From assembly GCF_028882275.1 (NCBI RefSeq), contig NZ_JARBUT010000005.1, positions 124,001-188,000 on the forward strand: a stretch of DNA of 64,000 nt. Reading direction: 5' to 3'. How positions within the stretch are numbered: position 1 is the first letter of the stretch; every line of letters starts with the position of its first letter. The position numbers and the translations under genes are program-made. The stretch is from Nocardiopsis sp. N85 (GTDB lineage: Bacteria > Actinomycetota > Actinomycetes > Streptosporangiales > Streptosporangiaceae). This document shows positions 24,697 through 32,506 of this stretch, one piece after another. The notes under the pieces are model-generated. The model saw only the letters and a list, made by a program, of their open reading frames with translations, did no database searches and was not told the DNA's origin.

Positions 24697-25908
24697 TCAG
24701 TTGTCCCCGCCGAGGGCCGTCAGGGCGTCCTCGACGAGGTCCCGGGGATCCTCCAGGCCGATGGAGAACCGCACCGCACCCGGTGAGATGCCGGCGGCCG
24801 CCAGTTCGACGTCGTTCATGTTCCGGTGCGACGTGGAGGCGACGTGACCGGCCAGGGTGTGGGTGCCGCCCAGGGAGGCGGCGATGGTCGCGACCCGCAA
24901 CCGGTCGGCGAAGGCCATGCCCGCCTCCCAGCCGCCGCGCGGGTGGACCGTGACGACCGCCCCGTGGCGTCCGGGGTCGAACAGCTTGGCGGCGAGCCGG
25001 GCCTGCGGGTGCGAGTCCAGGGACGGATGGTCGACCCGCTCCACGAGCGGGTGCCCCTCCAGTGCGGCGGCGAAGGTCGCCGCGGTCTCGCACTGGCGCT
25101 GGACCCGCAGCGGGAGCGTCTCCAGCCCTCGGTGGAGCAGGTAGGCCTCGTCGGGGGCCAGGCAGGGCCCCAGGTCCACGCGCGCCGAACGGATCCGGTC
25201 GATGAGGGAGGGCGCGGCCACGGCCACGCCCCCGGTGGTGTCGCTGTGTCCGCCGATGTACTTGGTGGCCGAGTGCACGACGACGTCGGCGCCGTGCTCC
25301 AAAGGACGGCACACCGCCGGAGAGGCGAAGGTGGAGTCCACCACGAGGACGGCCCCGGCCTCCCGGGCGATCTGCGCGAGCCCGGGCAGGTCGGAGACGG
25401 TCATGGTGGGGTTGGACAGGGTCTCGGTGAACAGCACCCGGGTTTCGGGGCGCACGGCGGCGCGCACCGCCTCCAGGTCGGTGACGTCCACGAAGTCGGT
25501 CCGCACCCCGAACCGGCGCAGCAGGCGGTCGAGCAGCGAGTAGGTGTTGCCGTAGATGGAGCGCGCCGCCACCACGTGGGCGCCCGCCTCGGTGAGCGCC
25601 AGGAACACGGTGCTCAGCGCGCCCATGCCGGAGGCGAACGCCTGGCCGCGCACCCGATCGGGCAGCCCGACGCCCTCCAGCGCCGCGACGGCCTCGGCGA
25701 AGGCGTCCACGGTGGGGCTGTCGATGCGGGCGTAGGAGTAGCCGGGAACGGCACCGGCCAGGACGTCCGCGTAGTCCTGGGAGGTGTCGAAGGCGTAGGT
25801 GGTGGCCCGGTGGACCGGCATCCGCAGGGGACGTTCGGCGGGCACGGCGGCCTGCGGAAGGGAGACCGCACGGGTGTGCTCACCCCCGTCAGCGGGTGTG
25901 TACGACAT
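24697..25908 (-). CDS. Cys/Met metabolism PLP-dependent enzyme (trans-sulfuration family)
   Basis: A 403-residue PLP enzyme of the cystathionine gamma-synthase/lyase superfamily. Features: YSYARIDSPTVDAFAEAVAALEG (PLP phosphate site), ASGMGALSTVFLAL, SIYGNTYSLLDRLLRRFG, ETLSNPTMTVSDLPGLAQIA, VVDSTFASPAVCRPLEHGAD and the lysine motif HSATKYIGGHSDTTGG. C-terminal SLGGTHTLAGHVASTSH and RFSIGLEDPRDLVEDALTAL are also typical. Whether it is a lyase, a sulfhydrylase or a synthase cannot be told from sequence alone. It starts 12 bases after gpsA ends. Confidence 0.88.
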   Translation of the reverse strand: MSYTPADGGEHTRAVSLPQAAVPAERPLRMPVHRATTYAFDTSQDYADVLAGAVPGYSYARIDSPTVDAFAEAVAALEGVGLPDRVRGQAFASGMGALSTVFLALTEAGAHVVAARSIYGNTYSLLDRLLRRFGVRTDFVDVTDLEAVRAAVRPETRVLFTETLSNPTMTVSDLPGLAQIAREAGAVLVVDSTFASPAVCRPLEHGADVVVHSATKYIGGHSDTTGGVAVAAPSLIDRIRSARVDLGPCLAPDEAYLLHRGLETLPLRVQRQCETAATFAAALEGHPLVERVDHPSLDSHPQARLAAKLFDPGRHGAVVTVHPRGGWEAGMAFADRLRVATIAASLGGTHTLAGHVASTSHRNMNDVELAAAGISPGAVRFSIGLEDPRDLVEDALTALGGDN

Positions 25909-25920
25909 CGCTGCTCGCTC

Positions 25921-26979
25921 TCAGACCCCGTACCGCTCGGGTTTGGCACTGCGCGACATGAACGCGATGAGTGCCTCGGCGGGGCTCAGGTCGTGGTGCA
26001 TCATCTTGACGACGGCCTCGGTGATCGGCAGGTCGACCCCGTGGGCCCAGCCGAGTTCGAGGACCGACTCGGAGGACTTGACCCCCTCGGCCGTCTGCCG
26101 GGTCTCGGCGACGACCTGCTCAAGGGTCTTGCCCTTGCCCAGTTTCTCACCGAAGGTCCGGTTCCGCGACAGCGGAGAGGAGCATGTCGCGACGAGGTCT
26201 CCCATACCGGCCAGGCCGGACAGGGTGTGCTCGTCGGCGCCCAGGGTCACCGCCAGGCGGGTGGTCTCGGCCAGACCCCGGGTGATGAGGGACGCCTTGG
26301 TGTTGTCGCCGAAGCCCATGCCCTCGGCCACGCCGACGGCCAGCGCGATGACGTTCTTCATGGCACCGCCGATCTCCACGCCCACCAGGTCGGTGCTCGT
26401 GTAGGGGCGGAAGTAGGGGGCCTTGAACAACCCCTGGAGGCGGACGGCCGTCTCCTCGTGCGGACAGGCCACCACGGCGGTCGCGGGCTGGCGCTCGGCG
26501 ATCTCCCGGGCCAGGTTGGGGCCGGACACCACGGCGATGCGCTCGGCGGGCAGTTCCAGCGCCTCGGCGATGATCTGGGAGGCGGTCAGGTGGGTGCCGA
26601 GTTCGACGCCCTTCATGAGGCTGACGACGACGGCGTCCTCACGCAGGTGCCCGCGCCACTCGGCGAGGTTGGCCCGCAGCGACTGGGTGGGCACCGCCAG
26701 GACCACGACGTCGGCGTCGGTGAGCGCCTTGACGGCGTCGGTGGTGGCGCTCAGTCGCGGGTTGAGCGTCAACCCCGGCAGGTAGTCGGGGTTCTCCGAG
26801 GTCCGGTTGACGGCGTCGACCACCGCGGCCCGCCGGCCCCACAGGACGACCTCGACGTCGGGACCGTCGGGGTTCTGCGCCAGGGTCTGGACGGCGGCGT
26901 CCGCGACGACGTTCGCGAACACGGTGCCCCACGAACCGGCGCCGAGGACGGCGACCCGTACGTTGTCGTTGTCCGCCAC
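25921..26979 (-). CDS. gpsA: Glycerol-3-phosphate dehydrogenase [NAD(P)+]
   Basis: Makes sn-glycerol 3-phosphate for phospholipid synthesis. Motifs: dinucleotide site AVLGAGSWGTVFANVVA, SLMKGVELGTHLTASQII, SGPNLAREIAERQPATAVVA, the catalytic lysine in EIGGAMKNVIALAVG and GLAGMGDLVATCSSPLSRNRTFG. GTG at 26979 (352 residues) is favoured because GGGAGA lies six bases upstream; GTG at 26985 overlaps the plsC stop but is too close to that site. The N-terminal Rossmann region carries a small acidic insert (NPDGPDVEV). Coupled to plsC. Confidence 0.95.
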   Translation of the reverse strand: MADNDNVRVAVLGAGSWGTVFANVVADAAVQTLAQNPDGPDVEVVLWGRRAAVVDAVNRTSENPDYLPGLTLNPRLSATTDAVKALTDADVVVLAVPTQSLRANLAEWRGHLREDAVVVSLMKGVELGTHLTASQIIAEALELPAERIAVVSGPNLAREIAERQPATAVVACPHEETAVRLQGLFKAPYFRPYTSTDLVGVEIGGAMKNVIALAVGVAEGMGFGDNTKASLITRGLAETTRLAVTLGADEHTLSGLAGMGDLVATCSSPLSRNRTFGEKLGKGKTLEQVVAETRQTAEGVKSSESVLELGWAHGVDLPITEAVVKMMHHDLSPAEALIAFMSRSAKPERYGV

Positions 26980-26981
26980 CG

Positions 26982-27785
26982 TCACTCTCCCGCACCCTTC
27001 GTGGCGTTGTCGCCGTCGGACACCTCGTCGGCCGCCCCCGCCCGCTTCTTCTCGGCCTCGGCCGCCTCCAGCCGCGCGCGCTTGAGGTCGTAGCGCACGG
27101 CGGGCGGCTCCTCGCCGCGGATCTTCGCCTGGAGGGCGGTGATGTCGTCCATGATCACGTCGGTGGCCTCCTTCAAGACGCTCGCCGTCAGCGGCTCGCC
27201 CTTGAACCGGTCCAGGTCCACCGGGGGACCGGCCAGGAACTGGAGGCGCTTGCGCGGGAACAGGCTGGGCCTCTTCGCGCCGTAGGGCAGGAGGTGCTGC
27301 TCGCCCCAGTGCGCCACGGGGACCACCGGGACGCCGGTGGTGAGGGCCAGCCGGGCGACCCCGGTCTTGGCGCTCATGGGCCACAGTTCCGGGTCGCGGG
27401 TGCAGGTGCCCTCGGGGTAGAAGATCACCGAGCAGCCGTCGCGGGTGAGCGCCAGCTCGGCCTCCCTGAGGGCCTTGACCGCGTCGGTGGTGCCGCGCTT
27501 GACCGGGATCTGACCGGTGCTCTTGGCGACCGACCGGACCACGGGGATCTTCATGACCCCGTCCTTCATGGTGAAGGTCGGCCAGCGGCGGGCCCCGATG
27601 TAGAGGAAGTGCGCCACCGTCAGCGGGTCGGTCAACGACAGGTGGTTGGTGGCGATGATGACGCCGCCCTGGGCCGGAACGTTCTCGGTGCCCTTCCACT
27701 CCGGCTTGGTGATGAACCACAGCACGAATCGGACGATCCGGGAGACGACCGCCTTCACCCATCGCGATTCTCGTTGCTTGGTCAC
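26982..27785 (-). CDS. plsC: 1-acyl-sn-glycerol-3-phosphate acyltransferase
   Basis: Second acylation step of phosphatidic acid synthesis, next to gpsA which supplies the precursor. GTG at 27785 has GAGGAG five bases upstream; an ATG four codons earlier contains that site and is unlikely. Motifs: catalytic NHLSLTDP (block I, HX4D), WPTFTMKDGVMKIPVV, IFYPEGTCTRDPELW (block III) and GVPVVPVAHWG (block IV). A hydrophobic N-terminal helix lies near residues 15-28. The C-terminal 50 residues form a charged helix plus acidic tail. 267 residues. Confidence 0.92.
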   Translation of the reverse strand: MTKQRESRWVKAVVSRIVRFVLWFITKPEWKGTENVPAQGGVIIATNHLSLTDPLTVAHFLYIGARRWPTFTMKDGVMKIPVVRSVAKSTGQIPVKRGTTDAVKALREAELALTRDGCSVIFYPEGTCTRDPELWPMSAKTGVARLALTTGVPVVPVAHWGEQHLLPYGAKRPSLFPRKRLQFLAGPPVDLDRFKGEPLTASVLKEATDVIMDDITALQAKIRGEEPPAVRYDLKRARLEAAEAEKKRAGAADEVSDGDNATKGAGE

Positions 27786-28101
27786 GGGACTCCTCATTCC
27801 ATCGCTCCCGGGTCCCTACCGGACCACGAAGCACAATCGGTTCAGTTTAGGACGTGTTCGACAGGCGCTCGCCCTGCTCGGAGGCACCCCGGGCACGGAC
27901 GCCCGCCACCGTTCCCGGCGGACGGCCCACGGCCGCGGATCCCTCTTCCGGGCTCCTTCTCCGGCGTCGCGCCGACCGGGGCCCGACACCGCTCGCGACG
28001 GACGCCGCCCACGGAACACATCCCAGGGCGCCCGCGCCGCGCCGACCCCGAGGACCTACCCTCGTCACTGTCGTGGCCGTACGAACGTCCCGGGGGAGAG
28101 T
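27786..28101. other. Divergent promoter region between plsC and cofC (316 bp)
   Basis: No gene. TAAACT on the minus strand at 27844-27849 is a possible -10 box for plsC, without an obvious -35. For cofC, TACCCT near 28057 on plus is a possible -10. Both are weak calls. Confidence 0.35.
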
Positions 28102-28782
28102 GTGACCGGCGTCGGAGAGCGGGAAGGGGCCGTGGACCTCGGGATGCGCTGGTCCCTGGTCGTCCCAGTGAAGCATCTCGGGCGCGCCAAGTCGCGCCTG
28201 GCCCCGGCACTGGGCCCGCACCGGGAGGGGCTGGCGCTGGCGATCGCCTGCGACACGGTGGCGGCGGCGCTGGCCTGCCCGGCCGTGGCGGGGGTGTTCG
28301 CGGTCACCGAGGACCCCCGGGCGGGCGCGGAGTTGGCGGCGCTGGGCGCGGTGGTGGTCACCGGGGAACCGGGGACCGGGCTCAACCCGGCGCTGACGCA
28401 CGGGGCCCGGGCGGCTCGGTGGGTGTCGCCGGAGGCCGGCGTGTGCGCGCTGTCGGCGGATCTGCCGGCGTTGCGGTCGTCGGAGCTGACCCGGGTGCTG
28501 GCCGCCGCGGCCGGGCACGGACGGTCGTTCCTGGCGGACTCGCCCGGGGTGGGGACGACGCTGTACGCGGCGACCCCCGGAAGTCGGTTCGCGCCCGCGT
28601 TCGAGGGGGCCTCACGCGAGCGTCATCTGGCCTCGGGGGCACGGGAACTGCTCGTGGCGGACGTGGAGTCGGTGCGCCGGGACGTGGACACCCTCGACGA
28701 TCTGACGGCCGCGCTGGCCCTGGGGGCGGGTCCCCGCACCCTGCGTCTGGCGGTCGCGGTCCTGGAGGAGCGGACCCCGTGA
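28102..28782 (+). CDS. cofC: Phosphoenolpyruvate/2-phospho-L-lactate guanylyltransferase (F420 biosynthesis)
   Basis: Makes the GDP-activated intermediate for coenzyme F420; in Actinobacteria (FbiD) the substrate is phosphoenolpyruvate. Motifs: MRWSLVVPVKHLGRAKSRLAP with the GTP loop, AIACDTVAAAL, GTGLNPALTHGA, CALSADLPALRSSELTRVL and DSPGVGTTLYAA. GTG at 28102 gives 226 residues; GGGGGAG is very close to it, so a later start at the ATG of MRWSL is possible. Its place next to plsC/gpsA and HU is conserved in related genomes. Confidence 0.92.
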   Translation: MTGVGEREGAVDLGMRWSLVVPVKHLGRAKSRLAPALGPHREGLALAIACDTVAAALACPAVAGVFAVTEDPRAGAELAALGAVVVTGEPGTGLNPALTHGARAARWVSPEAGVCALSADLPALRSSELTRVLAAAAGHGRSFLADSPGVGTTLYAATPGSRFAPAFEGASRERHLASGARELLVADVESVRRDVDTLDDLTAALALGAGPRTLRLAVAVLEERTP

Positions 28783-28814
28783 CCCTCCGGGCGTCCCAAC
28801 CCCTTCCGGACACA

Positions 28815-28851
28815 CCTCCGCCCGGGTCCCATCGGGGGACCCGGGCGGAGG
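28815..28851. terminator. Bidirectional hairpin terminator
   Basis: A perfect 16-base stem (CCTCCGCCCGGGTCCC) with a 5-base loop between the convergent cofC and HU genes. Confidence 0.85.
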
Positions 28852-28878
28852 CCGGTCACGGTCGGTTCTGGACCGCGC

Positions 28879-29160
28879 CTACTTCTTGTCCCCGTTGACG
28901 AGCGCCTTGAAGTCGGCACCGGCGCGGAACTTCGGAACGAAGCTCGCCGGAACGTCGATGGTGGCGCCGGTGGCGGGGTTGCGAGCGGTGCGCGCGGCCC
29001 GCTCGGACTTCTCGAAAACACCGAAGCCGGTGATGGCGACCTTGTCGCCCGACGCCACGGTGGCCTGAATGGTCTCAAGCACAGCGTTGACCGCTTCGGT
29101 CGCGGTCTTCTTGTCTCCGAGTCGGTCGGAGATCGCGTCGATCAGGTCACGCTTGTTCAT
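28879..29160 (-). CDS. HU-family nucleoid protein
   Basis: A 93-residue DNA-bending histone-like protein: MNKRDLIDAISDRLGDKKTA, VASGDKVAITGFGVFEKSERAARTARNPATG, ending FKALVNGDKK. It has no Lys/Ala-rich C-terminal tail, so it is the short HupA-like form, although its position beside leuCD matches the location of the tailed HupS gene in Streptomyces. ATG at 29160 has GGAGGA nearby; an upstream start in the same frame lacks one. Naming HupA or HupS is therefore left open. Confidence 0.95.
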   Translation of the reverse strand: MNKRDLIDAISDRLGDKKTATEAVNAVLETIQATVASGDKVAITGFGVFEKSERAARTARNPATGATIDVPASFVPKFRAGADFKALVNGDKK

Positions 29161-29191
29161 AAGGTTCCTCCGGTTCCCCCTTGCTCGCACG

Positions 29192-29221
29192 AAATTAGGG
29201 GACACAGAGGCCCTTGCACAA
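29192..29221 (-). promoter_or_regulatory. Candidate HU promoter
   Basis: On the minus strand TTGTGC (29216-29221) and TAATTT (29192-29197) are 18 bases apart, 31 bases before the HU ATG. Confidence 0.35.
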
Positions 29222-29445
29222 ATACAAACGCCTGCGGTTAGGGCGTGTCGGGGCCGGCCCGACCTGCACGGTCACTCTCCGGGACGGGTTCACAGGAGTG
29301 GGAGAGGCATCGCATCGGGTCCCTTTTGCCCCCCTCTGTGATCCTCAAATGCCTATGTATAACCGGATTCCGGACGGGCCGTGGACCACCCTCACGGATA
29401 CGAGGACCGCGTCCGTTTGGTCACGCCAAGTAAAGGTAAAATATT

Positions 29446-29489
29446 TGGGGGCCGGCGGGTGCGCTGTGTCACACAGCCCCGCCGACCCC
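29446..29489 (-). terminator. Hairpin terminator of the leuCD operon
   Basis: A long imperfect stem: outer GGGGG/CCCCC, middle GGCGGG/CCCGCC, inner GCTGTG/CACAGC with loop TCA. On the minus strand it is followed by a T-rich run (AAATATTTTACC). It begins 25 bases after the leuD stop. Confidence 0.75.
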
Positions 29490-29513
29490 CGTCCGCAAAG
29501 GGGTTCCGATCCC

Positions 29514-30107
29514 TCAGAGGGTCACCGGGGACCACGGCTTGCGGGTCTTCTCGAACTCCGTGATCTCATCGGTGTGACGCAGAGTCAGACCGATGTCGTC
29601 GAGCCCCTCCAACAGCCGCCAGCGGGTGTAGTCGTCCAACTCGAACGCCTCGTGGACACCCGCCCCGGGCGCGCGCACCTCCCGCTCGACGAGGTCGACG
29701 GTGATCTCGGTGGCCGGGTCCGCCTCGATGGCCTTCCAGAGCCGCTCGACGACCTCCTGCGGCAGCAGGACCGTCAGCAGCCCGCCCTTGAGGGAGTTGC
29801 CGCGGAAGATGTCGGCGAAGCGCGGGGACAGCACGGTCTTGAAGCCGTAGTCCTGCAAGGCCCACACGGCGTGCTCACGGGACGAGCCGGTGCCGAAGTC
29901 GGGTCCGGCCACCAACACGGACGCGTCCGCGTACTCGGGGCGGTTGAGGACGAACTCGGGGTCCTCGCGCCACTCGGCGAACAGGCCGTCCTCGAACCCG
30001 GTGCGGCTGACCCGCTTGAGGTAGACGGCGGGGATGATCTGGTCGGTGTCGACGTTGCTCGCGCGCAGCGGCACGGCCCGACCGGTGTGAACGGTGAACT
30101 TCTCCAT
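29514..30107 (-). CDS. leuD: 3-isopropylmalate dehydratase small subunit
   Basis: With LeuC it isomerises 2-isopropylmalate to 3-isopropylmalate in leucine synthesis. Motifs: [37 protein letters not shown] and [17 protein letters not shown]. 197 residues, ATG at 30107. It follows leuC by 32 bases on the same strand. The citramalate route to isoleucine (CimA, encoded at 46.9 kb) also uses LeuCD, so this enzyme probably serves both pathways. Confidence 0.96.
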   Translation of the reverse strand: MEKFTVHTGRAVPLRASNVDTDQIIPAVYLKRVSRTGFEDGLFAEWREDPEFVLNRPEYADASVLVAGPDFGTGSSREHAVWALQDYGFKTVLSPRFADIFRGNSLKGGLLTVLLPQEVVERLWKAIEADPATEITVDLVEREVRAPGAGVHEAFELDDYTRWRLLEGLDDIGLTLRHTDEITEFEKTRKPWSPVTL

Positions 30108-30139
30108 GGCAGGTCTCCTCCTGACGTGGTCGGGCGCGA

Positions 30140-31546
30140 CTACAGGGCGGCCAGGTCGGCCGGCGAGGACAGGGTGCCGCGCACCGCGGTGGCGGCGGCG
30201 ACCTGCGGCGACACCAGGTGGGTGCGGCCGCCCTTGCCCTGGCGTCCCTCGAAGTTGCGGTTGGAGGTGGAGGCGCTGCGCTCGCCCGGCTTGAGCTGGT
30301 CGGGGTTCATGCCCAGGCACATCGAGCAGCCGGCCTCGCGCCACTCGGCGCCGGCCTCCTCGAAGATCCGCCCCAGCCCTTCGGCGTTGGCCTGCTCCTT
30401 GACCCGCATGGAGCCGGGGACCACGAGCATCCGGACGCCGTCGGCGACCTTGCGGCCCTTGATGATCTCCGCGGCGGTGCGCAGGTCCTCGATGCGGCCG
30501 TTGGTGCACGAGCCGAGGAAGACGGTGTCCACCTTCACCTCGCGCATCGGGGTGCCGGCCGTCAGGCCCATGTAGGTCAGGGCCTTCTCGGCGGAGGCGC
30601 GCGCGGAGGGGTCCTCGTAGGAGGCGGGGTCGGGCACCTCGGCGTGCAGGGGCACGCCCTGGCCGGGGTTGGTGCCCCAGGTGACGAACGGGCTGAGCTC
30701 GTCGGCGTTCAGCACGACCTCGGCGTCGAAGACGGCGCCCTCGTCGGTGCGCAGGCTCTTCCAGTGCTCGACGGCCGCTTCGAACTCGGCCCCCCGCGGA
30801 GCGTGCGGGCGACCCTCGATGTAGTCGAAGGTGGTCTGGTCGGGGGCGATCATGCCGGCCCGGGCGCCCGCCTCGATGGACATGTTGCACACCGTCATGC
30901 GGGCCTCCATCGAGAGGGACTCGATGGCCTCGCCCCGGTACTCGATGACGTAGCCCTGACCGCCACCGGTCCCGATCTTGGCGATGACCGCCAGGATGAT
31001 GTCCTTGGCGGAGACGCCCGGCCGGAGCGTGCCGTCGACGGTGACGGCCATGGTCTTGAACGGGGCCATGGGCAGGGTCTGGGTGGCCAGCACGTGCTCG
31101 ACCTGGCTGGTGCCGATGCCGAAGGCGAGCGCGCCGAACGCGCCGTGGGTGCTGGTGTGGCTGTCACCGCAGACGATGGTCATGCCGGGCTGGGTCAGAC
31201 CGAGCTGGGGGCCGACCACGTGCACGACGCCCTGTTCGATGTCGCCCATGGGGTGCAGGCGGACGCCGAAGTCGGAGCAGTTCTTGCGCAGCGTCTCGAC
31301 CTGTTTGCGGGAGACGGGGTCGGCGATGGGGGCCAGCAGGTTCTGGGTGGGGACGTTGTGGTCCTCGGTGGCGATGGTGAGGTCCGGACGGCGCACGGAT
31401 CGACCGGCCGACCGCAGGCCCTCGAAGGCCTGGGGGCTGGTGACCTCGTGCACGAGGTGGAGGTCGATGTAGAGCAGATCCGGCTCGCCGTCGGCACGTC
31501 GGACGACGTGCTCCTCCCAGACCTTCTCGGCCATCGTGCGTGCCAT
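30140..31546 (-). CDS. leuC: 3-isopropylmalate dehydratase large subunit
   Basis: The iron-sulfur catalytic subunit of isopropylmalate isomerase (aconitase family). ATG at 31546 ([15 protein letters not shown]) gives 468 residues, with AGAGG about ten bases upstream; the frame is open 19 codons further but without support. Cluster cysteines are in [14 protein letters not shown] and [29 protein letters not shown] motif is present as [20 protein letters not shown]. Divergent from ndgR across 86 bp. Confidence 0.96.
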   Translation of the reverse strand: MARTMAEKVWEEHVVRRADGEPDLLYIDLHLVHEVTSPQAFEGLRSAGRSVRRPDLTIATEDHNVPTQNLLAPIADPVSRKQVETLRKNCSDFGVRLHPMGDIEQGVVHVVGPQLGLTQPGMTIVCGDSHTSTHGAFGALAFGIGTSQVEHVLATQTLPMAPFKTMAVTVDGTLRPGVSAKDIILAVIAKIGTGGGQGYVIEYRGEAIESLSMEARMTVCNMSIEAGARAGMIAPDQTTFDYIEGRPHAPRGAEFEAAVEHWKSLRTDEGAVFDAEVVLNADELSPFVTWGTNPGQGVPLHAEVPDPASYEDPSARASAEKALTYMGLTAGTPMREVKVDTVFLGSCTNGRIEDLRTAAEIIKGRKVADGVRMLVVPGSMRVKEQANAEGLGRIFEEAGAEWREAGCSMCLGMNPDQLKPGERSASTSNRNFEGRQGKGGRTHLVSPQVAAATAVRGTLSSPADLAAL

Positions 31547-31597
31547 GGGCGATCGCCTCTCTCGTTCAGGGGCCGTTGCGCGGACTGTCGACCTGAC

Positions 31598-31632
31598 TTG
31601 CATTCCACATTTCGAGACGTCAATATCAAGTC
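31598..31632 (+). promoter_or_regulatory. leuC/ndgR control region: candidate leaderless ndgR promoter and degenerate operator
   Basis: On plus, TTGCAT (31598-31603), a 17-base spacer and CAATAT (31621-31626) end six bases before the ndgR ATG, which has no Shine-Dalgarno; this spacing fits a leaderless transcript. TTCCACATTTCGAGA (31603-31617) matches TCTCA-N5-TGAGA at 7 of 10 fixed positions and could be an NdgR site controlling both genes. Confidence 0.4.
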
Positions 31633-32364
31633 ATGGACAACTCTAGCTCATCCAGCGGCGTTGGCGTACTCGACAAGACGATGTCCGTCCTCGACGCCCT
31701 GGAATCCGGACCGGCCTCACTGGCCCAGCTGGTCCAGATCACCGGCCTGGCCCGACCCACCGCCCACCGCCTGGCCGTGGCCCTGGAGCGGCATCGGATG
31801 GTCTCCCGGGACAGCCAGGGTCGTTTCGTGCTGGGTCCGCGTCTGGGCGAGCTGTCGATCGCCACCGGGGAGGACCGCCTGCTGGCCGTGGCCGCGCCGG
31901 TCCTGGTCCAGTTGCGCGATCTCACCGGGGAGAGCGCCCAGCTGTACCGCCGCCAGGGCGACGTGCGCGTGTGCGTGGCCGCCTCCGAACGCACCAGCGG
32001 CCTGCGGGACACCGTGCCGGTCGGCAGCGAGCTGCCCATGAACGCCGGGTCGGCGGCGCAGGTGCTGCTGGCCTGGGAGGACCCCGACCGCATCCGCCGC
32101 TCCCTGGTGGGCGCGCGGTTCACCGCCGCCAGCCTGGCGCAGGTCCGCCGCCGCCGCTGGGCCCAGAGCGTGGCCGAACGCGAGCAGGGCGTGGCCTCGG
32201 TCTCGGCCCCCGTCTCCGGCCCCGGCGGGCGCGTGATCGCCGCGGTGTCGGTGTCGGGCCCCATCGAGCGGCTGACCCGCTCCCCGGGTCGCATGCACTC
32301 CCAGGCCGTACTGTCGGCCGCGGAGAAGATCAGCGAGTCCCTGCACAGCGTCGAGGCCCACTGA
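31633..32364 (+). CDS. ndgR: IclR-family regulator NdgR
   Basis: A 243-residue regulator with an N-terminal winged helix (SLAQLVQITGLARPTAHRLAVAL) and a C-terminal IclR effector domain (ERTSGLRDTVPVGSELPMNAGSAAQVLLAW, ending VSGPGGRVIAAVSVSGP). It is divergent from leuCD, the position of NdgR in Streptomyces and LtbR in Corynebacterium, which control leucine and other amino acid genes. The ATG lacks a ribosome-binding site (see promoter entry). Orthology rests on location and domain match. Confidence 0.9.
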   Translation: MDNSSSSSGVGVLDKTMSVLDALESGPASLAQLVQITGLARPTAHRLAVALERHRMVSRDSQGRFVLGPRLGELSIATGEDRLLAVAAPVLVQLRDLTGESAQLYRRQGDVRVCVAASERTSGLRDTVPVGSELPMNAGSAAQVLLAWEDPDRIRRSLVGARFTAASLAQVRRRRWAQSVAEREQGVASVSAPVSGPGGRVIAAVSVSGPIERLTRSPGRMHSQAVLSAAEKISESLHSVEAH

Positions 32365-32471
32365 CCCCCTTCACGTCCCCACGCACGCGGCGCCCCGCTC
32401 GACCCTCCGGTCGGTCGGGGCGCTCCGCGTTCCCGGGGCGTCGCCGCGTTCGGGAAATCCACCCCCGGCTA

Positions 32472-32506
32472 TGGACGCTTATTGACATGTTGTCTAACAT
32501 GACGGC
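32472..32506 (+). promoter_or_regulatory. Promoter with TetR-like operator of the ephD cassette
   Basis: TGGACG (32472-32477), a 17-base spacer and TAACAT (32495-32500) form a promoter whose -10 ends six bases before the ATG at 32507. The perfect palindrome CATGTT-GTCT-AACATG (32486-32501) covers the -10 box. This is where a repressor such as the TetR protein at 36.5 kb would bind. Confidence 0.6.

Larger units (their letters stand above)
29161..29513. other. Intergenic region between HU and leuD (353 bp)
   Basis: Holds the HU promoter region and the leuCD terminator. The middle section (about 29340-29445) is AT-richer than the rest of the window. No gene is supported. Confidence 0.5.

Noticed and set aside
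24826..27093. 755-codon plus-strand frame antisense to the PLP enzyme and gpsA
   Set aside because: His/Gly/Val-rich complementary frame across two well-identified genes.
29446..29489. Riboswitch in the leuD-HU gap
   Set aside because: The structure directly follows the leuD stop and has a T-rich tail, so it is a terminator.
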